A stretch of 64,000 bases of DNA from Sinorhizobium fredii (GTDB taxonomy: Bacteria; Pseudomonadota; Alphaproteobacteria; Rhizobiales; Rhizobiaceae): assembly GCF_002944405.1 (NCBI RefSeq), contig NZ_CP024307.1, positions 1,446,501 through 1,510,500 of the forward strand. The letters are read 5' to 3'. A program made the translations under genes and the position numbers. Shown in pieces: positions 1 to 10,354 of this stretch. Position 1 is the first letter of the stretch; each line of letters opens with the position of its first letter. The notes beneath the pieces were generated by a model that searched no databases, was not told the DNA's origin, and was given only the letters and a program-made list of their open reading frames with translations.

Positions 1-62
1 TCAAGACGGCCCATGTCATCGAACAGGCCGCCGGCCGCTTCACGCCGGCAAAGTGGTGGTAA
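1..62 (+). CDS. gatA: 3' end of probable glutamyl-tRNA(Gln) amidotransferase subunit A
   Basis: The window opens inside a rightward reading frame that ends in KFxx-type residues: the last 19 codons read KTAHVIEQAAGRFTPAKWW before a TAA at 60-62. A tail ending in xKWW after an amphipathic stretch fits the C-terminus of rhizobial GatA, and gatB follows about 1.3 kb downstream on the same strand. GatA is the amidase subunit of GatCAB, which makes Gln-tRNA and Asn-tRNA by transamidation. The assignment rests on a short tail and on context, so it is only probable. Confidence 0.5.
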   Translation, partial: KTAHVIEQAAGRFTPAKWW

Positions 63-138
63 CTGGCGCCAGCTTCCGCCGGCAATAGTCAAGCGGCGCC
101 GGAAATGATGTAATGCAGGCGGGAAGGGGCTCTGCCGC

Positions 139-612
139 ATGATCGTCATCCGTCACGCTCGCCAGAACGAGACCGGTCTCCTTGCGGCGATCGGGATCAG
201 GGCTTGGGCAAAGGCGATTGCGGGACTGGCCGATGCCGCAGCAATGCGCGTGGCAGCTGAGCGCGCCTTTGTCGATTTCCTCGCGAAGCACTGGCTTTCC
301 GTTCTCCTGATCGAGGAAGAGAACCGTATCTGCGGCTGGGCCGCCCGCGAGGATCTCGACAGCACGATCTCCGATCTCTGGATCGACCCCGGCGCGCAGG
401 GAAGGAGTCTCGGCAAAGCGCTGCTGGCCGACATGGAGCAGCGCATGGTGGCTGAAGGATTTGATGTCGCAAACGCCAGGACGCATGCGCAGAACGCGTC
501 CGCGGTCGCCTTCTTCCAAAGCGCTGGCTACCGGGTAAAGTGGCTGTCGACCGCCTATTCGCAGAAGCTCGACCGCGACATGGAATTCATCGGTCTCTCC
601 AAGCAATTATAG
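139..612 (+). CDS. GNAT-family N-acetyltransferase
   Basis: This 157-residue protein is a compact single-domain GCN5-related acetyltransferase. The acetyl-CoA site is visible around residues 88-100 as DPGAQGRSLGKALL, which matches the Q/RxxGxG/A motif, and the C-terminal NASAVAFFQSAGY is the usual motif B (N..A..FY...GF). It starts at the ATG at 139, preceded by AAGGGG. It lies between the gatA end and gatB. The substrate cannot be read from sequence; family members acetylate small amines, antibiotics or protein N-termini. Confidence 0.85.
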   Translation: MIVIRHARQNETGLLAAIGIRAWAKAIAGLADAAAMRVAAERAFVDFLAKHWLSVLLIEEENRICGWAAREDLDSTISDLWIDPGAQGRSLGKALLADMEQRMVAEGFDVANARTHAQNASAVAFFQSAGYRVKWLSTAYSQKLDRDMEFIGLSKQL

Positions 613-672
613 GCGACGGCAGGAGCCAAACCGGACATGACTGTCATCTCCGGTTTGCAACCGGATGGTTAC

Positions 673-785
673 ATGCCTACAGCGCCTCGCGTCTTATCAG
701 ACGCGCAAAGGCGCTGTAGCACTTTGGATTGCTGCACGTCTTTGTCCTTAAACCGAGGTCGATTTTGAGGACACAGCAGTAGGGG
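673..785. repeat. RIME-like rhizobial intergenic mosaic element, copy 1
   Basis: This intergenic block has two consecutive palindromes. The first is CGCGTCT-TATC-AGACGCG inside arms that read ACAGCGC and GCGCTGT. The second is a longer imperfect stem around AAACCGAGGTCGATTT. The same arrangement and much of the sequence recur at 10355-10456. Two-palindrome elements of about 108 bp are known in rhizobia as RIME1; I assign this by architecture, not by a database match. It could fold in RNA from either strand. Confidence 0.75.
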
Positions 786-1040
786 TCACCGGTTGTCGAG
801 TTCGGAGCGGACCAAATAGAGCCCGCGTTCGGTAATGCGATAGGGCCTTCCGCACGACGACTTGATCGCCCTCTTGCGTTTCAGCTTGCGAAAGAGCTCG
901 AGGCTGACGCCGGGATAGACCCAGCCGTCGCGTGTGAAGCAGCGGATCTCGGCGATCGTCTTGCCTTCCCGCCTGATTTCAATGCGGCCGCCCTGGGCCA
1001 AATGGTGAAGAATGCGCTGTTCGGCGCGCGAAATGTCCAT
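786..1040 (-). CDS. YjhX-family (UPF0386) small protein
   Basis: This 84-residue protein begins MDISRAEQRILHHLAQGGRI and has the core FRKLKRKRAIKSSCGRPYRITERG, both characteristic of the YjhX/UPF0386 family. The fold is predicted to be a small winged-helix-like domain, with an N-terminal helix, a beta hairpin around the Arg/Glu-rich segment at 22-32, and a basic second half. E. coli YjhX has been described as the toxin half of the YjhX/YjhQ pair, where YjhQ is an acetyltransferase. No YjhQ is directly adjacent on this strand, although GNAT genes lie on both sides. Family assignment is confident; toxicity is not shown. Confidence 0.8.
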   Translation of the reverse strand: MDISRAEQRILHHLAQGGRIEIRREGKTIAEIRCFTRDGWVYPGVSLELFRKLKRKRAIKSSCGRPYRITERGLYLVRSELDNR

Positions 1041-1377
1041 GTCTTGAGTGTTCCGGAATGGCGTTCTTCAGAACGCAGGAAAACGGTCCGCCGATCGTGA
1101 GATGGGTGGGGTTCGCGTTTCCGGCCCGTGCGCGCAGTTCGTGATGAATGCGGGCAGGGCCCTTACCGGGACTCAGACTGAAGGAACATAAAGACTCCGT
1201 TCGGACAGGTATCTTCTAAAAGACGACCGCAATAACGTCAAGGTTGCAAGGACCGGCGGCGTTGAGATCAGTGCGGGCGGGTGCGCTTGGCCGTAGCGCG
1301 CCTCACAAGCCTTGCACCGCTGAACCAATTGCTCTACCGAGAAACGTCAAAATTCAGGCTTCAAAGAAGAGCATGAG
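1041..1377. other. intergenic region between YjhX-like gene and gatB
   Basis: This 337 bp gap separates the leftward YjhX-like gene from rightward gatB, so promoters for both should lie here. I see no protein-like frame. The part at 1290-1345 loosely resembles the complement of a tRNA 5' half, but no T-arm or acceptor stem follows. No convincing -35/-10 pair stands out. Confidence 0.5.
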
Positions 1378-2880
1378 ATGAGCATCGTCGACGTCCGCAC
1401 TCCCGATCCGAAACGCTTCATCCCCGGCGCCACCGGCGACTGGGAGGTCATCATCGGCATGGAGGTTCATGCTCAGGTGCTGAGCAATTCGAAGCTGTTC
1501 TCCGGAGCGTCGACCGAGTTCGGAAGCGCGCCCAATGCCAATGTCTCGCTCGTCGATGCGGCCATGCCCGGCATGCTGCCGGTGATCAACGAGGAATGCG
1601 TCAAGCAGGCCGTACGCACCGGACTTGGGCTGAAAGCCAAGATCAACCACCGCTCGATCTTCGACCGGAAGAACTATTTCTATCCGGACCTGCCGCAGGG
1701 CTACCAGATCTCGCAGTACAAGGATCCGATCGTCGGCGAAGGCAAGATCACGATTTCGATCGGTCCGGACCGCCAAGGCCAGTTCGAGGATGTCGAGATC
1801 GGCATCGAGCGCTTGCACCTGGAACAGGATGCCGGAAAGTCGATGCACGACCAGCATCCCTCCATGTCCTATGTCGATCTCAACCGCTCCGGCGTGGCGC
1901 TGATGGAGATCGTCTCGAAGCCGGACCTGCGCTCGTCGGACGAGGCCAAGGCCTATCTCACCAAGCTGCGCTCGATCGTGCGCTATCTCGGCACCTGTGA
2001 CGGCAACATGGACGAGGGCTCCATGCGCGCCGATGTCAACGTCTCGGTGCGCCGCCCGGGCGAGGCGTTCGGCACGCGCTGCGAGATCAAGAACGTCAAC
2101 TCCATCCGCTTCGTCGGCCAGGCGATCGAGTACGAGGCCCGTCGCCAGATCGCGATTCTCGAGGATGGCGGCACGATCGACCAGGAGACGCGGCTCTTCG
2201 ACCCGAACAAGGGCGAGACCCGCTCAATGCGCTCCAAGGAGGATGCGCACGATTACCGCTATTTCCCCGATCCGGATCTGTTGCCGCTCGAGTTCGACGA
2301 TGCCTTTGTGGAGGCGCTCGAGGCCGATCTGCCGGAGCTGCCGGACGACAAGAAGGAACGTTTCGTACGCGACCTCGGGCTGTCGGTCTATGATGCCTCG
2401 GTTCTCGTCTCGGAAAAGGCGATCGCCGACTACTTCGAGGCAGTGGCCGAAGGGCGCGACGGCAAGATTGCCGCCAACTGGGTGATCAACGACCTGTTGG
2501 GCGCCTTGAACAAAGCCGGCAAAGCCATTGAAGAGACTCCGGTTTCGCCGGCCCAGCTCGGCGGCATCATCGATCTCATCAAGGCGCGGACGATCTCCGG
2601 CAAGCTCGCCAAGGATCTCTTCGAGATTCTCTGGAACGAGGGTGGCGACCCGGCCGAAATCGTCGAGAGCCGCGGCATGAAGCAGGTTACCGACACCGGC
2701 GCCATCGAGAAGGCGGTTGATGAAATCATCGCCGCCAACCCGGACCAGGTGGAGAAGGCCAAGGCGAAGCCGTCGCTGGCCGGCTGGTTCGTCGGCCAGG
2801 TGATGAAGGCGACCGGCGGCAAGGCCAACCCGCAGGCCGTGCAGGCTCTCGTCAAGTCCAAGCTCGGCATCGAAGAGTGA
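1378..2880 (+). CDS. gatB: aspartyl/glutamyl-tRNA amidotransferase subunit B
   Basis: GatB is the kinase-transferase subunit of GatCAB. It phosphorylates the side chain of mischarged Glu-tRNA(Gln) or Asp-tRNA(Asn) and accepts ammonia channelled from GatA. The 500-residue length is normal. Family hallmarks are [13 protein letters not shown] near residue 21, [16 protein letters not shown] near 98, a Glu-rich cradle motif [13 protein letters not shown] near 142, and a C-terminal YqeY-like helical tail ending [17 protein letters not shown]. It overlaps the start of the next acetyltransferase gene and is probably cotranscribed with it. Confidence 0.97.
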   Translation: MSIVDVRTPDPKRFIPGATGDWEVIIGMEVHAQVLSNSKLFSGASTEFGSAPNANVSLVDAAMPGMLPVINEECVKQAVRTGLGLKAKINHRSIFDRKNYFYPDLPQGYQISQYKDPIVGEGKITISIGPDRQGQFEDVEIGIERLHLEQDAGKSMHDQHPSMSYVDLNRSGVALMEIVSKPDLRSSDEAKAYLTKLRSIVRYLGTCDGNMDEGSMRADVNVSVRRPGEAFGTRCEIKNVNSIRFVGQAIEYEARRQIAILEDGGTIDQETRLFDPNKGETRSMRSKEDAHDYRYFPDPDLLPLEFDDAFVEALEADLPELPDDKKERFVRDLGLSVYDASVLVSEKAIADYFEAVAEGRDGKIAANWVINDLLGALNKAGKAIEETPVSPAQLGGIIDLIKARTISGKLAKDLFEILWNEGGDPAEIVESRGMKQVTDTGAIEKAVDEIIAANPDQVEKAKAKPSLAGWFVGQVMKATGGKANPQAVQALVKSKLGIEE

Positions 2881-3380
2881 CGATGTTCTTCGTCCGCACG
2901 GCGAGCGAGCGCGACCTCGAGAAGGTGCGCGCTCTGCTTGTCGAGACTTGGCATGCGACCTATGACAGCCTCTATGGCGTCGACAAGGTTAACGAACTGA
3001 CGGCCAAGTGGCACTCGCTTGATGCCCTGAGGGCTCGGCTGCGACACAAGAATGGGGAATTCGTCGTTGCGGACAATGGCAAGGAGATCGCCGGCATGGG
3101 CTTCGCGGCGATGTCGGAGACGCTTGCAAAGACCGCCATTCTTCATCAGCTCTACGTCCTGCCGAAATACCAGCGGCAGGGCATCGGCGGCGACATGTTC
3201 GCCGAACTCGAAACCTGTTTTCCGGATGCCGAGCGCATGCGGCTGGAGGTCGAGCCGGAGAACCTGAAGGCGCTCGCCTTTTATCGGGCGCATGGCTTCT
3301 CGGACGTCGGAAAGACGGCCAACTGCGGAGAGGACGACTCCGGTGTGCCAGCGCTGGTTCTTGAGAAGCGCCTTTCCTGA
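2877..3380 (+). CDS. GNAT-family N-acetyltransferase coupled to gatB
   Basis: This single GNAT domain of about 165 residues has the acetyl-CoA loop [13 protein letters not shown] and motif [16 protein letters not shown]. The frame can begin at GTG 2877, overlapping the gatB stop, or at ATG 2883, which gives [16 protein letters not shown] report the longer form because overlap with gatB suggests translational coupling, but the ATG is equally plausible. The N-terminal [12 protein letters not shown] segment is common in GNATs of this subgroup. The substrate is unknown. Confidence 0.85.
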   Translation: MTMFFVRTASERDLEKVRALLVETWHATYDSLYGVDKVNELTAKWHSLDALRARLRHKNGEFVVADNGKEIAGMGFAAMSETLAKTAILHQLYVLPKYQRQGIGGDMFAELETCFPDAERMRLEVEPENLKALAFYRAHGFSDVGKTANCGEDDSGVPALVLEKRLS

Positions 3381-3480
3381 TCTGCCGGGTGCCCGGCGCT
3401 CCACATGCGCTGTCACAACGCTGTCGCCTCACCATGTTTGATGCGCCATCTGAACATCTGCATGTCGGGGTAGCACGGTC

Positions 3481-3939
3481 ATGGAATCAGAGATTCGCAA
3501 AGCTGAACGCGAAGACCTGCCGGCGATCATTGCCCTGTTTGCAAATGACACCCTTGGCGGTCACGGCGACACGATCGACGCCGAAGCCTTTGCCGATTAT
3601 CTGGCCGCTTTCGAGCGGATCAAGGCCTCGACGCACCAGGCGCTCTACGTCGCCTGCGTCGGTGGCGAGGTCGTCGGGACTTTCCAGACGGCACTCTCGA
3701 TATCGCTTCCCGGGCGCGGCAGTTCCAGCCTGGTGATCGAGGCCGTGCAGACCAGGGAAGATATGCGCGGCCGTGGTATCGGTGAACGGATGGTCCGCCA
3801 CGCCATTGCCGAGGCGCGGGAAAAGGGTGCCGCGAAAGTGCGGCTGACGTCCAACGCGTCGCGAGTCGACGCCCATCGCTTCTATGAACGCCTTGGTTTC
3901 GAGCGCAGCCATTTCGGCTTCAATATGCCGGTGAAATGA
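3481..3939 (+). CDS. GNAT-family N-acetyltransferase
   Basis: A third separate GNAT protein, 152 residues. The acetyl-CoA binding motif is RGRGIGERMVRHAI near residue 97 and the C-terminal motif B is NASRVDAHRFYERLGFERSHFGF. The ending resembles aminoalkylphosphonic- or diamine-type acetyltransferases, but that is too weak to name a substrate. It starts at the ATG 3481 about 100 bp after the previous gene, so readthrough from gatB is possible. Confidence 0.85.
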   Translation: MESEIRKAEREDLPAIIALFANDTLGGHGDTIDAEAFADYLAAFERIKASTHQALYVACVGGEVVGTFQTALSISLPGRGSSSLVIEAVQTREDMRGRGIGERMVRHAIAEAREKGAAKVRLTSNASRVDAHRFYERLGFERSHFGFNMPVK

Positions 3940-4062
3940 CCGCCGGGCCGGTGGAATCACTGGACAAGGCCACTGGACAAGGCATGAGTGGCACGGCATA
4001 AGCGGGGACGCGATTTGGATATCCGGCCGCCCCTTCGATCGGCCGGCAAGGGACGAATGCCT

Positions 4063-4458
4063 ATGAAGCTCCTGCTGCAGATTTTCACCTGGTGGAACGG
4101 ACAGACGATCGGTACGCGCTTCCATACCTGGCGGCATGGCCAGCGTGTCGGTGAAGACGAGTTCGGCAATGTCTACTATCAGGGCGGCACGGATTCCGAG
4201 GGCCGCACGCGGCGCTGGGTGATCTATAACGGCCCGGCCGAGGCCTCTGCCATTCCTCCAGGCTGGCACGGCTGGATGCATCATCGCACCGACATTTCGC
4301 CCGCCGACGAAAAATACGCCGCACGCGAATGGCAGCAGCCGCACCGCCCGAACCCGACCGGCACGCCCAACGCCTATCGGCCGAAGGGTTCGCTCGCCAA
4401 TGCAGGCCTGCGCCCGCGCGTGACCGGCGACTACGACGCCTGGACACCGCGCTCCTAG
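4063..4458 (+). CDS. NDUFA12-like NADH:ubiquinone oxidoreductase accessory subunit (B17.2 family)
   Basis: The protein reads MKLLLQIFTWWNGQTIGTRF, then GEDEFGNVYYQGG and RRWVIYNGPAEASAIPPGWHGWMHH, which is the core of the B17.2/NDUFA12 family. This is one of the few supernumerary complex I subunits already present in alphaproteobacteria, where it binds the peripheral arm. The start at 4063 follows family N-termini; ATG 4057 is in frame and adds two residues, and AAGGGA at 4049-4054 could serve either. The length of 131 residues is normal. The Pro-rich tail PNPTGTPNAYRPKG is typical. Confidence 0.92.
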   Translation: MKLLLQIFTWWNGQTIGTRFHTWRHGQRVGEDEFGNVYYQGGTDSEGRTRRWVIYNGPAEASAIPPGWHGWMHHRTDISPADEKYAAREWQQPHRPNPTGTPNAYRPKGSLANAGLRPRVTGDYDAWTPRS

Positions 4459-4577
4459 TCGCAATCGGGCCGCCGCCCCGATCTCGACTCTCGAGCATTG
4501 ATCACGGCGCAGCCACATTTTCGGTTTAGCGCCTGAGGGCTATCCAGGAAAAACAGTATCGCAGGGGATTGGCGGGA

Positions 4578-5030
4578 ATGGCAGGTTTCTGTCTGCGGAA
4601 TTTGATCGGCCGGACGGCCCGAAGCATCGGCCTTGCATTTCTTCTGGCCCTGCCGTTGATTTCCGCCGTCGAGCCGGCGCGCGCCGCGCGCCTCTCGAAC
4701 GCCGTCGCGGTCTTTTCCGGCATCGACAAGATCACCGGCCGCATCACCACCTTCGACGTCTATATCGGCGAGACGGTGCAGTTTGGCGCTCTGCAGGTGA
4801 CCCCGCATGTCTGCTACAGCCGCGACGAGACGGAGGCACCGAAGACCACCACTTTCGTAGATGTCGACGAGATCACGCTCGACCGAAAGATCCGCCGCAT
4901 CTTCACCGGCTGGATGTTTGCCGACAGCCCGGGCCTCAACGCCGTCGAGCACCCCGTCTATGACGTGTGGCTCCAGTCCTGCAAGCCAAACTCCGACGTT
5001 CCTCCGCCGGATACAGCGGCGAAGCAGTAG
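4578..5030 (+). CDS. DUF2155 exported protein
   Basis: A protein of 150 residues with a signal peptide (hydrophobic segment SIGLAFLLALPLISA, cleavage probably after ARAA) followed by one DUF2155 domain: RLSNAVAVFSGIDKITGRIT, TFDVYIGETVQFGALQV, RRIFTGWMFADSPGLNAVEHPVYDVWLQSC. The upstream TTG at 4569 is in frame, but the ATG 4578 with GGCGGGA just before it is better. The domain is alphaproteobacterial and usually lies beside the complex I accessory gene, as here. It may act in the periplasm near respiratory complexes, but no function is established by sequence. Confidence 0.88.
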   Translation: MAGFCLRNLIGRTARSIGLAFLLALPLISAVEPARAARLSNAVAVFSGIDKITGRITTFDVYIGETVQFGALQVTPHVCYSRDETEAPKTTTFVDVDEITLDRKIRRIFTGWMFADSPGLNAVEHPVYDVWLQSCKPNSDVPPPDTAAKQ

Positions 5031-5100
5031 GGCGCCCTTCTACCCAAATGCATGCTGAGGGCGTCGGTTTGCCTGAAAGACGCCTGCTCCGCCGTGTTGA

Positions 5101-5715
5101 CTAAAATTCGAGATTCGGCGAGGCGATAGCCCGGGCGAGCAGCAGGTCATATTCGGCCTTCGGCACGTCCACAGCGCCGAAGGATTTCAAATGGTCGGTG
5201 GTAAACTGGGTGTCGAGCAGCTGGAAGTGCTTTGCGCGAAGCCTCTCGACAAGATGGACAAGGCAGATTTTCGAAGCGTCGGTGCGTAGCGAGAACATGC
5301 TCTCGCCGAAGAAGGCCGCCCCGAGCGAGACACCGTAGAGGCCGCCAACGAGCCTGTCGCCCTCCCAGGCTTCGACGCTATGGGCGTAGCCCATGCGGTG
5401 CAATGCCGCGTAGAGGGAACGGATCTTGTCGTTGATCCACGTGGTCGGCCGACCCGGCGCGGGCTGCGCGCATCCCTCGACGACCGATTCGAAAGCCGTA
5501 TCGAAGCGGATATCGAAGGGCCGCTTGCGGATTCGCTTGGCGAGACTGTGAGAGATGTGAAACCGATCCAGCGGGATGACGCCGCGAATCTCCGGCTCGA
5601 CCCAGAAGAGCTCCGGATCGTCTGCCGAATCGGCCATTGGAAACAGGCCGATGGAATAGGCGCGCAACAACATGTCCGGGGTGATTTCCGGTTGTTTGCT
5701 GCGCGGTCCTTTCAA
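5101..5715 (-). CDS. aat: leucyl/phenylalanyl-tRNA-protein transferase
   Basis: Aat transfers Leu or Phe from aminoacyl-tRNA to proteins with N-terminal Arg or Lys, marking them for ClpS-ClpAP degradation (N-end rule). Family motifs present are [27 protein letters not shown] near the N-terminus, PTTWINDKI, and the catalytic core [31 protein letters not shown] followed by [16 protein letters not shown]. The 204-residue length is typical of rhizobia. It lies 9 bp after accC on the same strand and is probably the last gene of the aroQ-accBC group. Confidence 0.96.
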   Translation of the reverse strand: MKGPRSKQPEITPDMLLRAYSIGLFPMADSADDPELFWVEPEIRGVIPLDRFHISHSLAKRIRKRPFDIRFDTAFESVVEGCAQPAPGRPTTWINDKIRSLYAALHRMGYAHSVEAWEGDRLVGGLYGVSLGAAFFGESMFSLRTDASKICLVHLVERLRAKHFQLLDTQFTTDHLKSFGAVDVPKAEYDLLLARAIASPNLEF

Positions 5716-5724
5716 TCTCGTACC

Positions 5725-7068
<1,344 letters not shown>

Positions 7069-7080
7069 CGCCAACGCGCC

Positions 7081-7557
7081 TTATTCGATCACGATCAGGG
7101 GTTCGCCAAATTCGACGGGGGCGGCATCCTGCACGAGAATTTCCGTCACCTTGCCCGAGCGCGGCGCCGGAATCTGGTTCATCGTCTTCATCGCCTCGAT
7201 GATCAGGATCGTCTGGCCTTCCTTGACGGTCGCGCCGACTTCGATGAACGGGCGGGCGCCGGGAGCGGGAGCGAGATAGGCCGTGCCGACCATTGGCGCG
7301 GTTACCGCATTCTTGGCATTGTGGCCGCCTTCTGCTGCGACGGGCGCAGCCATCGACGCGGGTGCAGCGGCAACGGCCGCCGGGAGCTGATAGCTGGGCA
7401 TTGCCGCCATGGGCATGGCGACAGGCGTGCCGTTTCGCGAGACGCGGATGCGCAGATCGTCCTGTTCCACTTCGATCTCGGTCAGGTCGGTATCCTTGAG
7501 GATATTGGCGAGATCGCGGATCAGCGCCTGATCGATACCGGGTTTCTTGTCAGCCAT
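7081..7557 (-). CDS. accB: acetyl-CoA carboxylase, biotin carboxyl carrier protein
   Basis: AccB carries biotin between AccC and the carboxyltransferase. The biotinylated lysine is Lys124 within EAMKTM, in a C-terminal biotinyl/lipoyl fold (about residues 85-158) that contains the thumb segment APAPGARPFIEVG. The N-terminus is joined by a mobile Ala/Pro/Met-rich linker (about residues 46-78). The 158-residue length is normal. The ATG at 7557 follows GAGGCTC; a longer in-frame extension overlaps aroQ and has no protein-like features. Confidence 0.97.
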   Translation of the reverse strand: MADKKPGIDQALIRDLANILKDTDLTEIEVEQDDLRIRVSRNGTPVAMPMAAMPSYQLPAAVAAAPASMAAPVAAEGGHNAKNAVTAPMVGTAYLAPAPGARPFIEVGATVKEGQTILIIEAMKTMNQIPAPRSGKVTEILVQDAAPVEFGEPLIVIE

Positions 7558-7580
7558 GGGATATGAGCCTCGTGTACTTC

Positions 7581-8027
7581 TTATTTCGACGTGTTTGTCA
7601 GGTTCTTTAGCGCATGCAGCGCCAGAATGTAACTCTGCGCGCCGAAGCCGCAGATCACGCCCTTGACGGCCGGCGCAATCATCGACTTGTGGCGGAATTC
7701 CTCGCGCGCATGAATGTTGGAAAGATGCAATTCGACGACGGGGACGGTGATGGCACGAATGGCATCGTGCATGGCAATCGACGTGTGCCCGTAGGCGGCC
7801 GGATTGATGGCGACGCCGGCGGCCTTTTCGCCGGCCTCGTGCAGCCAGTCGACCAGCACGCCTTCGATGTTGGATTGGCGGAAATCGACGTCGAAGCCCA
7901 GGAGCTTCCCCTCCGCTTTGCACATCGCCTCGATATCGGCCAGGGTCTGGCCGCCGTAGATGCCTGGTTCGCGCTTGCCGAGGGCATTCAGGTTTGGGCC
8001 GTTCAGCACAAAAATCGTCGAGGGCAT
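7581..8027 (-). CDS. aroQ: type II 3-dehydroquinate dehydratase
   Basis: AroQ dehydrates 3-dehydroquinate to 3-dehydroshikimate in aromatic amino acid synthesis. The 148-residue size is that of the dodecameric type II enzyme. Catalytic features are visible: NGPNLNALGKREP with Tyr24 in PGIYG, Asn75 and His81 in INPAAYGHTS, and His101 in ELHLSNIHAREEFR. It is first in the leftward group aroQ-accB-accC-aat, 23 bp before accB. That linkage is common in alphaproteobacteria. Confidence 0.97.
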   Translation of the reverse strand: MPSTIFVLNGPNLNALGKREPGIYGGQTLADIEAMCKAEGKLLGFDVDFRQSNIEGVLVDWLHEAGEKAAGVAINPAAYGHTSIAMHDAIRAITVPVVELHLSNIHAREEFRHKSMIAPAVKGVICGFGAQSYILALHALKNLTNTSK

Positions 8028-8059
8028 AAGGGATTCCGGTCCGATGATGGGAGGGTTAC

Positions 8060-8088
8060 CTATAGACCGATGGTTCGGCGAGGGAAAG
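8060..8088 (-). promoter_or_regulatory. candidate promoter of aroQ-accB-accC-aat
   Basis: On the minus strand a CTTTCC box (8083-8088) is followed after exactly 17 bases by CTATAG (8060-8065), close to the rhizobial housekeeping consensus CTTGAC-N17-CTATAT. It is about 33 bp upstream of the aroQ start. It partly overlaps the upstream terminator stem, consistent with a boundary between two transcription units. Confidence 0.45.
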
Positions 8089-8109
8089 CCCCCCGGTCTC
8101 CCGGGGGAT
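8083..8109 (-). terminator. terminator of the DsbA-like gene
   Basis: The inverted repeat CCCCCGG (8090-8096) / CCGGGGG (8101-8107) with a 4-base loop lies downstream of the leftward thiol protein gene and is followed on that strand by GCTTTCCC. The T-run is short, so termination efficiency is uncertain. Confidence 0.5.
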
Positions 8110-8171
8110 TTGTCCACAAGTCATAGGCGGATGGGAAAGGCTGAACGACGTGACGCGTTCCGCTTCGGCTG

Positions 8172-8939
8172 TCAGCAGGTGGTCTTGCCGCACTCGCGCA
8201 TGTTGGCGACCTTCCCGGTGATTTCGGCGGCGCCGACGGCGCCGTAAACCGCCTCGTTGCCGATGACGTAGGAGGGGGTGCCGGTGATGCCGAGATCGTT
8301 GGCGAGCATGTAGGCTTCGCGCACCGCGGCGTCATTCGGATCGTCTTCCATTTTGTCGCGCAATTGCTCTTCGGTAACGCCGAGCTTGGCGGCAACGGCG
8401 ATCGCCGTTTCCTCCGTCGCCCGCTCCTCGGCGCCGAGCAGGGCGCGGTGGAAGTCGCCGTATTTCTCCGGCGCGATCGAGCGGAAGGCGGCGCTGACCT
8501 TGTGCGCGGCAAGCGAGTCGGGGCCGAGAATCGGGAGTTCCTTCAAGACAAAACGGACATTCTTGTCGTTGGCGATGATCTCGTCCATGTCCGACAGCGC
8601 CCGTTTGCAGTAGCCGCAATTATAGTCGAAGAATTCGACGATGGTGATGTCGCCCTTGGGGTTACCGAGCGTAACGTCGTAGGCGGAATTAAAGATCGCC
8701 TTTTCGTTCTTGGCGATCGCCGCTTGCGAAGCTTCCTGCTGCTTGGCGCGCTGCTTGGCGGACAGGGCTTCCTGCACTTCCAGCATGATTTCCGGATTGG
8801 CGATGAGATATTCCTTGATGAAGGCGCCGATCTCTTCCTTCTGCTTTGCATCGAGCGCCGCCGCGGATTGGGGCAGGGCAATGCCGGCTGCAAGCGCGAT
8901 CAGCGCTCCGGCGGCAATCATCTTCTTCCTGAGCGTCAT
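8172..8939 (-). CDS. periplasmic DsbA/ScsC-like thiol-disulfide oxidoreductase
   Basis: A 255-residue exported protein. Residues 1-28 form a signal peptide (MTLRKKMIAAGALIALAAG, cleavage after AAA). Residues 30-75 form a Glu/Lys-rich helical N-terminal region of the ScsC type (IKEYLIANPEIMLEVQEAL), which in relatives mediates trimerisation. The thioredoxin fold has the active site CGYC at residues 108-111 and the cis-proline loop GITGTPSYVIG. The product should oxidise or isomerise disulfides in the periplasm. Two adjacent ATGs (8942 and 8939) are possible; 8939 has the better spacing from GAGGGA. Confidence 0.9.
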   Translation of the reverse strand: MTLRKKMIAAGALIALAAGIALPQSAAALDAKQKEEIGAFIKEYLIANPEIMLEVQEALSAKQRAKQQEASQAAIAKNEKAIFNSAYDVTLGNPKGDITIVEFFDYNCGYCKRALSDMDEIIANDKNVRFVLKELPILGPDSLAAHKVSAAFRSIAPEKYGDFHRALLGAEERATEETAIAVAAKLGVTEEQLRDKMEDDPNDAAVREAYMLANDLGITGTPSYVIGNEAVYGAVGAAEITGKVANMRECGKTTC

Positions 8940-9176
8940 CATTCCCTCGTTGTCTTCTCGTACCTGTCTGTCGCCCATTTCGCACTGCCGCGTCAACGCA
9001 TCTTCATAGACAACGACGATAGCGAGCCTGCCGTCGAAAGCGAGCATAGGGTGCGCGGGCGCGAAACGAAACGGCAAAATCTGCCGAATTGCGGCGCTCC
9101 CATACTTGTGAAGCGTGCAGCGATCGGGCAAAGGGCGGGCGTCCAGTCAACTTGCGAGGGTCAGCCATTGGCACAG

Positions 9177-10325
9177 ATGTCGAAACGCAGCGCCGTCGAA
9201 CCGTTCCATGCCATGGATGTATTGGCGGAAGCGACGCGTCGCCGCGATGCCGGCCATCCCGTCATCTCGATGGCGGTCGGCCAGCCGGCCCATCCCGCCC
9301 CAAAGGCCGCGCTGGAGGCGGCGCGGCGGGCGCTGGAGCACGGCCGCCTCGGCTATACCGACGCCCTCGGGACCCTCTCGCTGAAGCGGGCAATCGCCGC
9401 CCACTATCAGAGCCGCCACGGCATCGCGCTTGATCCGCAGCGGGTTGCGATCACCACCGGCTCCTCCGCGGGCTTCAATCTGGCCTTCCTGGCTCTCTTC
9501 GATCCGGGCGATTGCGTCGCCATCGCGCGGCCCGGGTATCCTGCCTACCGCAATATCATGGCCGCGCTCGGCCTGAGCGTGGTCGAGATCGAAGCCAACG
9601 CCGATACAGGGTTTACGCTCACGCCCGAAAGCCTGGAGCGGGCGGCGGCGCAGGCCGGCAAGCCTCTGAAGGGGGTGCTTCTTGCCAGCCCTGCAAACCC
9701 GACCGGCACAGTCACGGGAAGGGAGCGTCTCAAGGCGCTCGCCGACTATTGCCGCGCCCGATCGATCGCTTTCATCTCCGACGAGATCTATCACGGGCTG
9801 ACCTTTGCCGGCGAGGAGACCTCGGTCCTCGAGATCGCCGACGATGCGGTCGTCATCAATTCGTTTTCGAAATATTATTGTATGACCGGCTGGCGCATCG
9901 GCTGGATGGTGCTGCCGGAGGCTCAGGTGCGTGTCTTCGAGCGCATTGCCCAGAGCCTCTATATTTCGCCGCCGGAGCTCTCCCAGGTTGCCGCGGAGGC
10001 CGCCCTCGGCGCGCATGAGGAATTGGATGGTTACAAGCGGGCCTATGCCGCCAATCGCGACCTCCTGCTGACGCGTTTGCCGGAGATGGGCTTTTCGATC
10101 GCTTCACCGATGGACGGCGCCTTCTATGCCTATGTCGACGTCAGCCGCTTCACCAACGACAGCATGGCCTTCGCCCGTCGCATGCTCGCCGAGATCAATG
10201 TCGCCGCCACGCCCGGCTTCGATTTCGATCCGCTCGAAGGGCATCGCAGCATGCGTTTTTCCTATGCCGGCGCGCCCGCCGAAATGGCCGAAGCGATGGA
10301 CCGCATTGCGCATTGGTTGAAATAA
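9177..10325 (+). CDS. class I/II pyridoxal-phosphate aminotransferase
   Basis: The 382-residue fold-type I aminotransferase has the PLP lysine at Lys232 in NSFSKYYCMTGWRIG, the substrate/PLP motif SPANPTGTV near residue 171, SDEIYHGLTF near 201, and the C-terminal Arg in SMRFSYAG. It resembles the aspartate/aromatic/alanine aminotransferase subgroup I; the amino acid used is not evident. ATG 9177 is reported. An in-frame TTG at 9168 lies 7 bp after GCGAGGG and may be the true start, adding three residues. Confidence 0.92.
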   Translation: MSKRSAVEPFHAMDVLAEATRRRDAGHPVISMAVGQPAHPAPKAALEAARRALEHGRLGYTDALGTLSLKRAIAAHYQSRHGIALDPQRVAITTGSSAGFNLAFLALFDPGDCVAIARPGYPAYRNIMAALGLSVVEIEANADTGFTLTPESLERAAAQAGKPLKGVLLASPANPTGTVTGRERLKALADYCRARSIAFISDEIYHGLTFAGEETSVLEIADDAVVINSFSKYYCMTGWRIGWMVLPEAQVRVFERIAQSLYISPPELSQVAAEAALGAHEELDGYKRAYAANRDLLLTRLPEMGFSIASPMDGAFYAYVDVSRFTNDSMAFARRMLAEINVAATPGFDFDPLEGHRSMRFSYAGAPAEMAEAMDRIAHWLK

Positions 10326-10354
10326 CCGCCTTCGGGTCGGGCGCGTCGACCGCT

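Noticed and set aside
1285..1345. A stretch that on the minus strand resembles the D-arm and anticodon region of a tRNA.
   Set aside because: The D-stem halves do not pair properly, and no T-arm (TTCGA-type loop) or acceptor partner follows. At best it is a decayed fragment.
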